A stretch of DNA of 36,682 bases from Actinokineospora spheciospongiae (GTDB taxonomy: Bacteria > Actinomycetota > Actinomycetes > Mycobacteriales > Pseudonocardiaceae), in contig NZ_AYXG01000187.1 of NCBI RefSeq assembly GCF_000564855.1, positions 1 through 36,682 on the forward strand, given 5' to 3'. Position numbers and translations under genes: made by a program. This document shows, one piece after another, positions 7,073 through 15,073 of the stretch (position 1 is its first letter; each line of letters starts with the position of its first letter). The notes under the pieces were generated by a model. That model was not told where the DNA came from. It did not search any database and saw nothing but the letters and a program-made list of their open reading frames with translations.

Positions 7073-8896
7073 GTGACCGTTCCACCGTGGCTCGCGCTTC
7101 TCGATGACACCGTCCGTGCTTGCTCGGCGGGTCGACGCCCTGATCTGGTGAATCGGTTGCTGGATCGTCGAATGCGACTGTTAGATCCGGGTCGCCGGGT
7201 CGCTGTCGTGGGCACCCCCGGGCAGGGCAAGAGCCAACTGGTCAACGCCCTCCTCAACGCCCCGGTCTGCGCGGTCGGCGACGACCGGACAACCGCCGTG
7301 CCCGCCGTCGTCCGGCACGCCGAGCGGCCCACCGCCACCGTGGTGACCGACGAGCGCCCGGCCATCGGCGCCGCCGCCGACCCGGCCGACGCGGGACCGG
7401 TGGAGACCGCCACCGCCCGGGCCAACAAGCTCGCCCTGGTCCGCGACGACGTGCTGCGCACCGAGATCGGCCTGCCGCGCACGCTGCTGGGCCAGGGCCT
7501 GGTGCTGGTCGACTCACCCGGCATCGGCGACCCGGGCTGCCCGCGCACCGCGCGCGCGATGGCGGTGCTGGCCGAGGCGGACGCGGTGCTGCTGGTCTCC
7601 GACGCCACCGGCGAGCTGTCCGCGCTGGAGATCGACCTGCTCGCCCAGGTCAGCAGGCTGTGCCCGACCGTGCTGGTGGCCCTGACGAAGATCGACATGG
7701 TGCCCGCGTGGCGGCGGGTGGCCGAGGTCGACCGCAGGCTGCTGGCCGAGGCGGGCATCGCCGCGCCGCTGCTGCCGGTGTCGTCGGTGCTGCGGCTGGC
7801 CGCGGCCAAGGCCGGGGACAAGCGGCTCAACGCCGAGTCCGGCTTCGCCGAGCTGATCGACTGCCTGCGCCGGGAGATCCTGGCCGACCCGAGCCGGGTG
7901 GTCGCCGCCGTCGCGGCGGCGACCAGCGGCCTGGCGCTGGACCAGTTGATCGTGCCGCTGCGCGCGGAGTTCGACGCCGGTCAGCCCGGCGCCGACCCGG
8001 CCGCCACCGCCGCCTGGCACGCCGCGGGCCGCCGGGTGGAGGAGCTGGGCCGCGCGGCCGCCCGCTGGCAGACCCTGCTCGCCGACGACGTGGCCGACCT
8101 GATGGCCGACATGGACCACGACCTGCGCGACCGCACCCGGCGCATCCTGCGCGAGGTCGACGACTACTTCGAGGTCGCCGACCCGGCGAAGGTGTGGCCG
8201 GAGTTCGAGGAGTGGATGCGGGAGAACCTGACCGCGGTCGCCGAGGTGCACTCCGACTGGCTGCTGGAGCGGTTCGAGTGGACCGCCGCCCGCATCGCCA
8301 GGCACAGCCCGCTGGGCGCCGCGTCCGGGTCCGCCTGGTCCTCCGACCTCCTGCGCGAGGTCTCGGAGAACCACGTGGGCACCCTGCGGACGCCGAACAT
8401 CGAGAAGTTCAGCACCCCGCAGAAGCTGTTCGTCGGCCTGCGCGGGTCCTACAGCGGCCTGCTGATGTCCGGCCTGGCGACCTCGCTGGCCGGGCTGCCG
8501 CTGATCAACCCGTTCTCCGTCGGCGCCGGGGTGGCCTTCGGCGCGCGCAGCGTCTTCGAGGAGCGCGGGGCCCGGCTCAAGCGCAGGCAGGCCATCGCCA
8601 AGACCACCGCCCAGCGCCACGTGGACGACTTCTTCCTCTCCTACGGCAAGGAGACCAAGGACGCCACCAGGGTCATCCACCGGGCCCTGCGCGACCGGTT
8701 CGCCGCCGTCGCCCAGCAGTTGCGCGGCGAGGCCACCCAGTCCGCCAGGGCGATCAAGCTCGACCTGGACACCGAGGCCGCCCGCCGCGCCTCCCGCGCG
8801 GCGGAGGTGCGGCGCGGGCTGGAGCAACTGCTGGCCCTGCGCAGGCGGGTCGAGGCGATCCGCGCCCAGCGGCCCGCCCGGGCGCTGAGCGCGTGA
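7073..8896 (+). CDS. iniA: Dynamin-like GTPase, IniA-like
   Basis: A 607-residue GTPase of the bacterial dynamin-like group. G1 is GTPGQGKS (residues 47-54), G2 probably T73/T74, G3 DSPG (147-150) and G4 TKID (205-208). Long helical segments follow, and a hydrophobic patch at about 450-490 (GLLMSGLATSLAGLPLINPF) is well placed for a membrane-inserting paddle. In mycobacteria IniA is a membrane-remodelling dynamin-like protein linked to cell-wall-drug tolerance. The GTG start at 7073 has no strong ribosome site. Its stop overlaps the next start (GTGA at 8893-8896), so the two GTPase-like proteins are translationally coupled, as bacterial dynamin pairs often are. Family assignment is firm; the Ini name comes from order and architecture. 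Confidence 0.88.
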   Translation: MTVPPWLALLDDTVRACSAGRRPDLVNRLLDRRMRLLDPGRRVAVVGTPGQGKSQLVNALLNAPVCAVGDDRTTAVPAVVRHAERPTATVVTDERPAIGAAADPADAGPVETATARANKLALVRDDVLRTEIGLPRTLLGQGLVLVDSPGIGDPGCPRTARAMAVLAEADAVLLVSDATGELSALEIDLLAQVSRLCPTVLVALTKIDMVPAWRRVAEVDRRLLAEAGIAAPLLPVSSVLRLAAAKAGDKRLNAESGFAELIDCLRREILADPSRVVAAVAAATSGLALDQLIVPLRAEFDAGQPGADPAATAAWHAAGRRVEELGRAAARWQTLLADDVADLMADMDHDLRDRTRRILREVDDYFEVADPAKVWPEFEEWMRENLTAVAEVHSDWLLERFEWTAARIARHSPLGAASGSAWSSDLLREVSENHVGTLRTPNIEKFSTPQKLFVGLRGSYSGLLMSGLATSLAGLPLINPFSVGAGVAFGARSVFEERGARLKRRQAIAKTTAQRHVDDFFLSYGKETKDATRVIHRALRDRFAAVAQQLRGEATQSARAIKLDLDTEAARRASRAAEVRRGLEQLLALRRRVEAIRAQRPARALSA

Positions 8897-10047
8897 ACCT
8901 CGCCGAGGCGGCGTGGTCCCTGCTGGAACGGGCACTGCCGCACTACCGCGACAGCCCGCGCGCGGAAGCATTCCTGGGCACCGCGATGGCCCGGCTCACC
9001 GGACCGCTGCGGGTCACCGTCACCGGCCCCCCGCGCTCGGGCCGCACGACCCTGCTCAACGCCGTGGTCGGCGAACCCGTCCCCCCGGGCACCGACCGCC
9101 TCACCGTGGACTGGCCCGGCGACGTGGAGCTGGTGGACGCCCCCGAAACCGACACCGACGCGGTCGTGCACCTGCTGCCGCACCCGGCCGCCGACACCCG
9201 CCCCCTGCGCCCCGCCGCCGCCGTGTCAACGCTGGTCGTGCTCTCCCGCGCCGACGAACTGGGCGGCGGCCGGGTCGACGCCCTGGTCTCCGCCCGGCAG
9301 GTGGCGCGGCGGCGGGCGCGGTCGGCCGAACTGGGCGGCCTGTGCCAGGACGTGCTGGCCGTGGCGGGTTCCCTGGCGCTGGGCGCGTCCCTGCTGACCC
9401 CCACCGAGGCGTCCGCGCTGGCGGCGCTGGGCCGGGTGCCCAGGGCGGAACTGGACCCGGTGCTGCTCTCGGCGGACCGGTTCGCCACCGCCTTCCCCGC
9501 CGAAGGCCCCGCCCTGCTGACCCGCCTCGGCCTCTTCGGCGTCCGCCTCGCCGCCACCCAGGCGCGGCGCGGCCTGACCGGGGCCGCGCTGGCGGCGGAA
9601 CTGGTGCGCGCCAGCGGAATCACCGAACTGCGCACCGCCATCGGCACCCGCTTCGCCGAGCGCTCCCCGGTGCTGCGCGCCCGCACCGCCCTGCTCGGCC
9701 TGGAGGCGGTGCTGCGCCGAGAACCCCGAGCCCCCGCCCTGGCCGCCGAGGTGGAACGCGTCCTCGCGGGCGCCCACGAACTGCGCGAACTCCGCCTCCT
9801 GGCCGACCTGGACACCGGCCGCGTCTCCCTGGGCGAGGAGGTCGCGGAGGCCCGCTACCTCCTCGGCGCCCAGGGCACCACCCCCGCCGCCCGCCTCGCC
9901 GTCTCCGACGACGCCCACACCGCCGTCCTGCGCTGGCGGGCACACGCCGAGGACCCCCGCCGGGACTCCCGCGCCCGCCGGGCCGCACTGGTGGTCGTCC
10001 GCAGCTGCGAGGAACTGGTGACCCGTGGTGCCACCACCGCCCCCTGA
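8893..10047 (+). CDS. iniC: Second dynamin-like GTPase with altered P-loop, IniC-like
   Basis: A 384-residue protein starting at a GTG inside the 3' end of the iniA-like gene. The P-loop reads GPPRSGRT (residues 45-52), with arginine at the position of the usual catalytic lysine. A shortened G3-like DAPE is at 82-85 and a G4-like SRAD at 118-121. The spacing is compressed compared with the first GTPase, and no clear membrane paddle is seen. Position and size fit mycobacterial IniC, the partner of IniA. It may bind nucleotide poorly and act as a non-catalytic partner; that is inference. It converges on cutA with an 8-nt gap. Confidence 0.75.
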   Translation: MNLAEAAWSLLERALPHYRDSPRAEAFLGTAMARLTGPLRVTVTGPPRSGRTTLLNAVVGEPVPPGTDRLTVDWPGDVELVDAPETDTDAVVHLLPHPAADTRPLRPAAAVSTLVVLSRADELGGGRVDALVSARQVARRRARSAELGGLCQDVLAVAGSLALGASLLTPTEASALAALGRVPRAELDPVLLSADRFATAFPAEGPALLTRLGLFGVRLAATQARRGLTGAALAAELVRASGITELRTAIGTRFAERSPVLRARTALLGLEAVLRREPRAPALAAEVERVLAGAHELRELRLLADLDTGRVSLGEEVAEARYLLGAQGTTPAARLAVSDDAHTAVLRWRAHAEDPRRDSRARRAALVVVRSCEELVTRGATTAP

Positions 10048-10055
10048 GCCCGCGG

Positions 10056-10373
10056 TCAGCCGGTCTCGGCCGTCACCCAGTCGAGGTAGGGGCGGTGGCC
10101 GCCGGTGATCGGAACAGCTATGACTTCCGGCACGTCGTACCCGTGCTGGGCAACGATGTGCTCGGTCACCTCCGCGACCCGCTCCCCGGTGGTCTTGACG
10201 TGGAGCTGCCACTCGGTGGACGAGGTCACGGCCCCCTCCCACCGGTAGACGCTGCGCACGGGCCCCACCACCTGCGCGCAGGCGGCAAGACGCGCTTCCA
10301 CCAACGATTCCCCGAGCCGGGTCGCCGCCTCGACGTCGTCCCAGGTGGTGATCACCAACACGTGTCCGTCCAC
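10056..10373 (-). CDS. cutA: CutA1-family divalent ion tolerance protein
   Basis: A 105-residue protein of normal CutA1 length. It shows the ferredoxin-like CutA pattern: VLVITTWDDVEAA near the start, LVEARLAACAQVVGPVRSVY in the middle, then EWQLHVKTT and YDVPEVIAVPITGG with a C-terminal YLDWV. CutA1 proteins are very stable trimers, historically linked to copper tolerance, with no settled biochemical role. It stands alone on its strand, convergent with the IniC-like gene and divergent from the orphan gene at 10496. Confidence 0.93.
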   Translation of the reverse strand: MDGHVLVITTWDDVEAATRLGESLVEARLAACAQVVGPVRSVYRWEGAVTSSTEWQLHVKTTGERVAEVTEHIVAQHGYDVPEVIAVPITGGHRPYLDWVTAETG

Positions 10374-10495
10374 CGGTCCCAGGGTAGCGATCGGTGCCAG
10401 GGAGAACGGTCGGGCAACGGCCCCCGCCGAGTGGTGGGCGCCCGGTCCCAGGACTACCGTCGGGGGTCCTGATCCGACCGTTTGGGGGAACCTGC

Positions 10496-10873
10496 ATGGC
10501 GACCTTCGGGCCGCGCTTGGCGGGCGTCGTGTGGGGCGAGCAGCACGACCGGTTGTTGAACTTCGTGTTCCGAGCCTTCGACTGCTGCGTCCGCGACCGC
10601 GACCTGGCCTGCGCCATGACGGTCGACCTGTTCGGCCGCAACCCGCACCTGGTCGATTCCCCCGACCTCGACGACGACGCGATCCGCGCGGAGCTGGTGC
10701 CGCTGATGGCCGCCGCGCTGCGCGAGCGCTCCAGCCACACCGCGATCAAGGTGGCGGTGGGGCACGCGGCCTGGCAGGACCGGGTGGCCCGGTCCCGGGG
10801 CGCGGGTGCGGCGGGGTGGCACTCCGCGTTCGGGTCCGTGCGCACCTTCACCCGGCACCTGCGCCTGACATGA
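10496..10873 (+). CDS. Uncharacterised small cytoplasmic protein
   Basis: A 125-residue protein I do not recognise. ATG at 10496 is preceded at 7 nt by GGGGG. It is mixed in composition, contains paired cysteines (FDCCVRDRDLAC, about residues 28-39) and an acidic centre (DSPDLDDDAIRAEL), and ends in a basic stretch. No signal peptide or membrane segment is apparent. The stop codon overlaps the start of the next gene as ATGA, so its translation is coupled to the NAD(P)-binding protein. Function unknown. Confidence 0.75.
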   Translation: MATFGPRLAGVVWGEQHDRLLNFVFRAFDCCVRDRDLACAMTVDLFGRNPHLVDSPDLDDDAIRAELVPLMAAALRERSSHTAIKVAVGHAAWQDRVARSRGAGAAGWHSAFGSVRTFTRHLRLT

Positions 10874-12264
10874 CGATCGCGGTCGCGGGGGCGAGCGGGT
10901 ACGTCGGGCAGCGGTTGGTCGCCGCGCTCGACGCGGCGGGGGAGCCGGTGCTGGCGCTGGGCAGGCACCTCGACTCGCTGCCGGGCGGCGGCAACGTGCG
11001 GTCCTCGGCGGTGGACGTGGCCGACACCGCCGCGCTGACCGGTGTCCTCGACGGGGTGCGGACCGCCTACTACCTGGTGCACGCCATGGCGGGTGGCGCC
11101 GACTTCGCCGACCGGGACCGGGCGATGGCCCGTTCTTTCGCCGACGCCGCCGCGGCGGCCGGGGTGCGGCGGATCGTCTACCTGGGCGGCCTGGGCGACG
11201 AGGGGCTTTCCGAACACTTGGAGTCGCGGCAGGAGGTCGGGCAGTTGCTCGCCGGGACCGGGGTGCCGGTCGTGGAGCTGCGCGCGGCCGTGGTCATCGG
11301 GTCGGGCAGCATTTCCTTCGAGCTGTTGCGCTACCTGACCGAGCGGTTGCCGTTCATGGTGTGCCCGCGCTGGGTGCGGACCCGGGTGCAGCCGATCGCC
11401 GAGTCCGACCTGCTGGCCTGCCTGCGCCAGGCGGCCGACAAGGACCGGGTGCCGCCGGGGGTGCACGAGGTCGGCGGGCCGGACGTGCTGACCTACGAGG
11501 ACCTGATGCAGCTCTACGCCCGGGTGCGCGGCCTGCGGCGGCGGCGGATCGTGCGCGTGCCGCTGCTCTCGCCCCGGCTGTCGTCGTACTGGGTGCACGC
11601 GGTGACCCCGGTCGACCGGGCGGTCAGCGGGTCGCTGATCGACAGCCTGCGCAACGACGTGGTGGTCACCCGGGCCGACAGCCCGTTCGACGTCGAGCGG
11701 GTGCCGATGGCCGAGGCCATCGCCCGCGCCCTGGACGACCAGCGCGACCGGGTCGCGCACGACGTGTTCGACTTCGCCGACGGTGTGGTCGACGGCGTGT
11801 TCAACCTCAGCACCAGCGTGGAGATGGACCGGGGCGAGGTCAAGGGCGCCCGGCTCGACCTGTCGCGCTGCGGCGGCGACCTGCACTGGTACGGCTGGGC
11901 GTGGGCGTGGGTGCTGCGCATCTGGCTGGGCAAGCTCTTCGGCGAGGAGCTGACCCTGCACCGCCCGGACACCGTGGAGGTCGGCGCGACCGTCGACTGG
12001 TGGACCGTCGCCGACTGCGGCGACCACCACATCGTGCTCTACACCGACAAGTGGTTCTGCGGTGAGGCGTGGCTGGGCTACCGGATCGAGGGCGGCGCCG
12101 AGCCCCGGCTGTGGCAGGTGGGCGCGCTGCGGTCGAAGGGCTTGCTCGGCTGGGCGTACTGGCGCGCGGTGTACCCGATCCACCTGGTGGTGTTCCGGGT
12201 CATGGCCCGCAAGCAGACCCGGCGCGCGCACGCCCTGGCCCGCAAGCTCGCCGACGCCGCCTGA
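10870..12264 (+). CDS. NAD(P)-binding epimerase-like protein with DUF2867 domain
   Basis: A 464-residue two-domain protein. Residues 1-300 form an atypical SDR/NmrA-like Rossmann fold with the motif GASGYVGQRL (about 7-16) and an YLVHAM/YLGGLGDEG pattern typical of the YbjT/complex-I NDUFA9-like group. Residues from about 310 to the end match DUF2867, with a Trp-rich core (WYGWAWAWVL) and the late segment VGALRSKGLLGWAYW. This fusion is common in bacteria; the substrate is unknown. Translation is coupled to the preceding small gene by an ATGA overlap. The gene converges on the 2Fe-2S protein gene. Confidence 0.85.
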   Translation: MTIAVAGASGYVGQRLVAALDAAGEPVLALGRHLDSLPGGGNVRSSAVDVADTAALTGVLDGVRTAYYLVHAMAGGADFADRDRAMARSFADAAAAAGVRRIVYLGGLGDEGLSEHLESRQEVGQLLAGTGVPVVELRAAVVIGSGSISFELLRYLTERLPFMVCPRWVRTRVQPIAESDLLACLRQAADKDRVPPGVHEVGGPDVLTYEDLMQLYARVRGLRRRRIVRVPLLSPRLSSYWVHAVTPVDRAVSGSLIDSLRNDVVVTRADSPFDVERVPMAEAIARALDDQRDRVAHDVFDFADGVVDGVFNLSTSVEMDRGEVKGARLDLSRCGGDLHWYGWAWAWVLRIWLGKLFGEELTLHRPDTVEVGATVDWWTVADCGDHHIVLYTDKWFCGEAWLGYRIEGGAEPRLWQVGALRSKGLLGWAYWRAVYPIHLVVFRVMARKQTRRAHALARKLADAA

Positions 12265-12296
12265 CCCGCTGCCGCGACGGCCGCACCCGGGCGTGC

Positions 12297-13157
12297 TCAG
12301 CCCTCGGTGTCCTCGGTGTCCTCGATGAAGCTGCGCATCCGCGAGTTCGCCGTGGCCGAGCAGGTGAGCGGGCTGTCCGACGTGGTGAAGGTGGCGCGCA
12401 GGCGGATCGGCTCGGGCAATCCGTCCAGGGCGACCGACCAGCGGTCCCGCCCGAGCGGGGTCACCGACACCGGGGCGTAGGCGTGCACGGCGTCCTCACC
12501 GGTGCGCTCCCGGGCGATCCGCTGGGCCGCCTGCACCGGGGCGGTGACCGTGCTGCGCCCGCGCAGCAGCGGCACGGTGAGCCTGCCCGCCTCGAACCGG
12601 TCCGCCAGCCCGGTCACCGCGTCCACCCCCACCTGCCCGAAGTAGAAGCCGTGCGGCAGCGCGACCAGGTTCGCGGCGAAGCGGTCGCCGCCGACGTGCG
12701 AGCACTCCCAGGTGGCCTCGGGCCGGGTGGCGGCCAGCGCGGCGGCGACCGGGCGCCCGCGCAGGGCGCAGCAGGTGTCGTGGCGGCCGTGCGCGCAGAC
12801 CAGGTACGCAGGCTCGGCCGTGGGCGTGCCGCTGGGCCAAGGCGCGGTGAGCAGGTCGTGCGGGTCGGTGAAGGTCGACCACCAGGTCAGCTCGCGCACC
12901 GAGTCGACGTAGGCCCAGCGCAGCGGGGTGCCGGTGTGCCTGCCGGGTTTGCGGATCAGCAGCACCCGGGCGCCCACCGACGCCGCCCGTTCCGCCAGCC
13001 CGGCGACCACCGGGGCGGGTAAGTCGCAGTCGCGCCACGGGTCCGGGCCCCACGCCTTCGGCTGTTCGACCAGCAGCCAGCGCAGCACCGGGGGAGCGGT
13101 GGCGGTCATCGGGTCGCCCCGGCGCACGCAGGCGGCGGCGCAGCGCTCCGCCGTCAC
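12297..13157 (-). CDS. Sucrase/ferredoxin-like (thioredoxin-fold 2Fe-2S) protein
   Basis: A 286-residue protein of the sucrase/ferredoxin-like family, which includes yeast Apd1. The signature CAHGRHDTCCALRGRPV is followed by ECSHVGGDRFAANLVALPHG; the Cys and His residues are in position to bind a 2Fe-2S cluster in a thioredoxin-like fold. A redox or electron-transfer role is inferred from the family. The GTG at 13157 overlaps the stop of the JmjC gene (GTGA); an internal ATG at 13109 would give 270 residues and is equally possible. It is last in the leftward set of repeat peptide, JmjC oxygenase and this protein, so it could supply electrons to keep the oxygenase iron reduced. That link is a hypothesis. 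Confidence 0.82.
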   Translation of the reverse strand: MTAERCAAACVRRGDPMTATAPPVLRWLLVEQPKAWGPDPWRDCDLPAPVVAGLAERAASVGARVLLIRKPGRHTGTPLRWAYVDSVRELTWWSTFTDPHDLLTAPWPSGTPTAEPAYLVCAHGRHDTCCALRGRPVAAALAATRPEATWECSHVGGDRFAANLVALPHGFYFGQVGVDAVTGLADRFEAGRLTVPLLRGRSTVTAPVQAAQRIARERTGEDAVHAYAPVSVTPLGRDRWSVALDGLPEPIRLRATFTTSDSPLTCSATANSRMRSFIEDTEDTEG

Positions 13158-14398
13158 GCGGGGACCAGGACGCCCTCGCGGAGCAGCCTCCGCACGAGCG
13201 TGGTCTGGTCGGCGACGTCCAAGCCGGGCAGGTCGCCCACCGCCACCGAGGCGCCGGTGAGCAGGGCCGCCAGGGCCGGGGCGGTGTAGGCGGGCAGCGA
13301 CAGCCGGTCACCCGGGACGTCGAGCAGCACGCGGTCCCCGGCCGGGGTGAGCCGGGAGCGCAGGCCCGTGCGGAGCACCACGCGGCTGCCCTCGGCCACC
13401 GACTGGGCCGCCGCGACCTGGGCGAGCGGGGCCAGCGGCGCCGGGCGGTTGCCCGACCACGCTCGGTCGCGCAGCAGTTCGGCGACTTCACCCGGTGTGC
13501 TGGACCTGACCACCCGGGCGAGTGCGTCGACGGTTTCCGCCAGGTGCGGGGCCAGTGCGTCCGGGTCGGCCGCGTCGATCCCCAGCGGCAGCGACCCGCG
13601 CAGGTCCCCGTCCCGGCCCGCCAGCTTGAGCAGGGCCTCGACCAGGGCGAACCGGGTCAGCACGTGGATGCCCACGGTCAGGTGCGCGGACACGCCGCCC
13701 AGGGCGCGCGCCGAGTGCAGGTAGCCGCGCGGCAGGTAGAGGGCGTCGCCGGGGCGCAGCACCTCGTCGATCAGGGGTTCCTCTTCCGCGCGGGCGGCGA
13801 CGGCGGCCGAGTGCTGGTCCCAGGGCTGGTCGCGCAGCGGGTCGGCGTGCACCGGTTCGTGCACCAGCCAACGCTTCTCGCCCGCCACCTGGAGCACGAA
13901 CACGTCGTGCACGTCGTAGTGCGCGGAGAAGCCCTGCGAGGACGCCGGGGTGATGTAGGCGTTCACCTGGACCGGGTGGCCCAGGTCGACCCCGAGCTGG
14001 GCGGCGAAGTCGATCACCGGCGGCCAGAGCCGGTGCAGGCCCTGCAGCACCAGGGTGGCGCCCTGGTCGAACACGCGCGCCACCTTGTCGTCGGACACCT
14101 GGTCGCCGATCTCGGCCCCGACCCCACCGGGCGCGGTGAACTGCGCCGACGACAGCACCGAACCGTTCTTGGCCACCCGCAGGAACGGGGTGCGCAGGCC
14201 GCGCCGGGACAGCAGCTCGTCGACGTCACCGAGGGTCAGCAGGTCCTCGAACGCCTTGGGCAGCGTGCCCGCCGGGCTCAGCAACGGGGCGCGGCCCCAG
14301 TGCTCGGCGGCGAACGCGTCCGGCTCGGCGGCCACGCACCGGCGCAGGGCCGGTCGGTCTGCCGTCGCCGCGCGCGCGGCGGTGGGGATCGGGGTCAT
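13154..14398 (-). CDS. JmjC/cupin_4 iron-dependent oxygenase
   Basis: A 414-residue protein related to ribosomal-oxygenase-type JmjC hydroxylases (YcfD, MINA53, NO66). The double-stranded beta-helix carries the Fe(II) triad: H160 and D162 in HYDVHD, and H228 in YLPRGYLHSA. A 2-oxoglutarate-dependent hydroxylase activity on protein side chains is expected from the family, whose known targets are His or Arg of ribosomal proteins. The C-terminal 180 residues include the helical and winged-helix-like parts usual in this group. It starts 3 nt after the stop of the repeat-peptide gene and overlaps the 2Fe-2S gene. The tight spacing suggests that the repeat peptide is its substrate or partner; this is inference. 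Confidence 0.88.
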   Translation of the reverse strand: MTPIPTAARAATADRPALRRCVAAEPDAFAAEHWGRAPLLSPAGTLPKAFEDLLTLGDVDELLSRRGLRTPFLRVAKNGSVLSSAQFTAPGGVGAEIGDQVSDDKVARVFDQGATLVLQGLHRLWPPVIDFAAQLGVDLGHPVQVNAYITPASSQGFSAHYDVHDVFVLQVAGEKRWLVHEPVHADPLRDQPWDQHSAAVAARAEEEPLIDEVLRPGDALYLPRGYLHSARALGGVSAHLTVGIHVLTRFALVEALLKLAGRDGDLRGSLPLGIDAADPDALAPHLAETVDALARVVRSSTPGEVAELLRDRAWSGNRPAPLAPLAQVAAAQSVAEGSRVVLRTGLRSRLTPAGDRVLLDVPGDRLSLPAYTAPALAALLTGASVAVGDLPGLDVADQTTLVRRLLREGVLVPA

Positions 14399-14401
14399 CG
14401 T

Positions 14402-14893
14402 CTACCGGCCCGCGCCGCCGTCCGCACCACCATCGGCACCGCCGTCAGCGCCGCCGTCGTGGCCGCCCGGGGTGCCGGATGCGCCGTGGTCGGCCGTGCC
14501 CGCGCCGCTGTCGGCCGTGCCGTGGCCCGCTCCGCCGTCGGCGCCACCGTCGGCACCGCCGTCGTGGCCGCCCGGGGCACCGGAGGCGCCGTGGTCGGCC
14601 TGCCCGGCCGCGCCGCTGTCGGCGCCACCGTCCGCACCGCCGTCAGCGCCACCATCGGCTCCGCCGTCAGCGCCACCGTCGTGGCCGCCCGGGGTGCCCG
14701 AGGCGCCGTGGTCGGCCGTACCGGCTCCGCTGTCCGCGCCACCGTCGGCTCCGCCGTCAGCACCGCCATCGGCGCCGCCGTCGTGGCCGCCCGGGGTACC
14801 GGAGGCACCGTGGTCGGCCGTGCCCGCGCCGCTGTCGGCGGGGCCGTGCTCACCGATGTGTCCACTGCGGATGTCGTCGTCTTCCAGGGACAT
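14402..14893 (-). CDS. Repetitive Gly/Ala/Asp/His-rich peptide, possible JmjC substrate
   Basis: A 163-residue protein with a short leader (MSLEDDDIRSGHIGEHGP) followed by four copies of a long unit. Each unit reads approximately DSGAGTADHGASGTPGGHDGG and then two to four ADGG steps (3, 4, 2, 3), ending AGR. It has no Cys, Lys, Trp, Tyr or Phe. A strong ribosome site AGGAGG (14898-14903) lies 4 nt before the ATG, so it is well translated. No signal peptide is seen. It directly precedes the JmjC gene (3-nt gap). The two His residues per unit and the Asp residues are the obvious hydroxylation candidates. Automatic searches could label it BatC-like on composition alone. Function is unknown; a multi-core modified peptide or a metal-binding repeat protein are the two ideas I favour. 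Confidence 0.8.
   Translation of the reverse strand: MSLEDDDIRSGHIGEHGPADSGAGTADHGASGTPGGHDGGADGGADGGADGGADSGAGTADHGASGTPGGHDGGADGGADGGADGGADGGADSGAAGQADHGASGAPGGHDGGADGGADGGAGHGTADSGAGTADHGASGTPGGHDGGADGGADGGADGGAGR
14405..14840. repeat. Nested direct repeats encoding the Gly/Asp peptide
   Basis: Four long repeat units of about 96-108 bp contain runs of a 12-bp unit of the type GCCGCCGTCxGC (ADGG codons read on the minus strand). The number of 12-bp steps differs among units (3, 4, 2, 3), the pattern expected from slippage or unequal recombination. All changes keep the reading frame. Confidence 0.85.
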
Positions 14894-15018
14894 AACGCCT
14901 CCTCGCGTTTCGTCGAACCGGGGTTCCGGCGACCGCAACCCCCGTTGTACGCCCTGGTACCCCCGGAAGGTGTGATCCATGCGTCCGATCGGGCACGGCT
15001 CGCCGGGGCCGCCTGCGG

Positions 15019-15046
15019 TTTGCCCACGGGGGTTGCCGGGTATCTT
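15019..15046 (+). promoter_or_regulatory. Weak promoter candidate for the kinase gene
   Basis: TTTGCC at 15019-15024 and TATCTT at 15041-15046 are separated by 16 bases and lie 28 nt before the kinase ATG. The boxes resemble sigma70-type elements but the match is modest. The 180-base gap also has to contain the promoter of the leftward repeat-peptide operon, which was not located. Confidence 0.3.
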
Positions 15047-15073
15047 CGGTGTCGGCGGCGAGGTGGAGGTGGG

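Noticed and set aside
14405-14840. CRISPR-like array in the Gly/Asp peptide gene
   Set aside because: The repeats are contiguous coding steps of 12 bp within 96-108-bp units, with no unique spacers and a fully open frame behind a strong ribosome site.
14405-14840. RTX-type calcium-binding repeats
   Set aside because: The GGADGG steps lack the GGxGxDxUx nonapeptide pattern with its hydrophobic residue.
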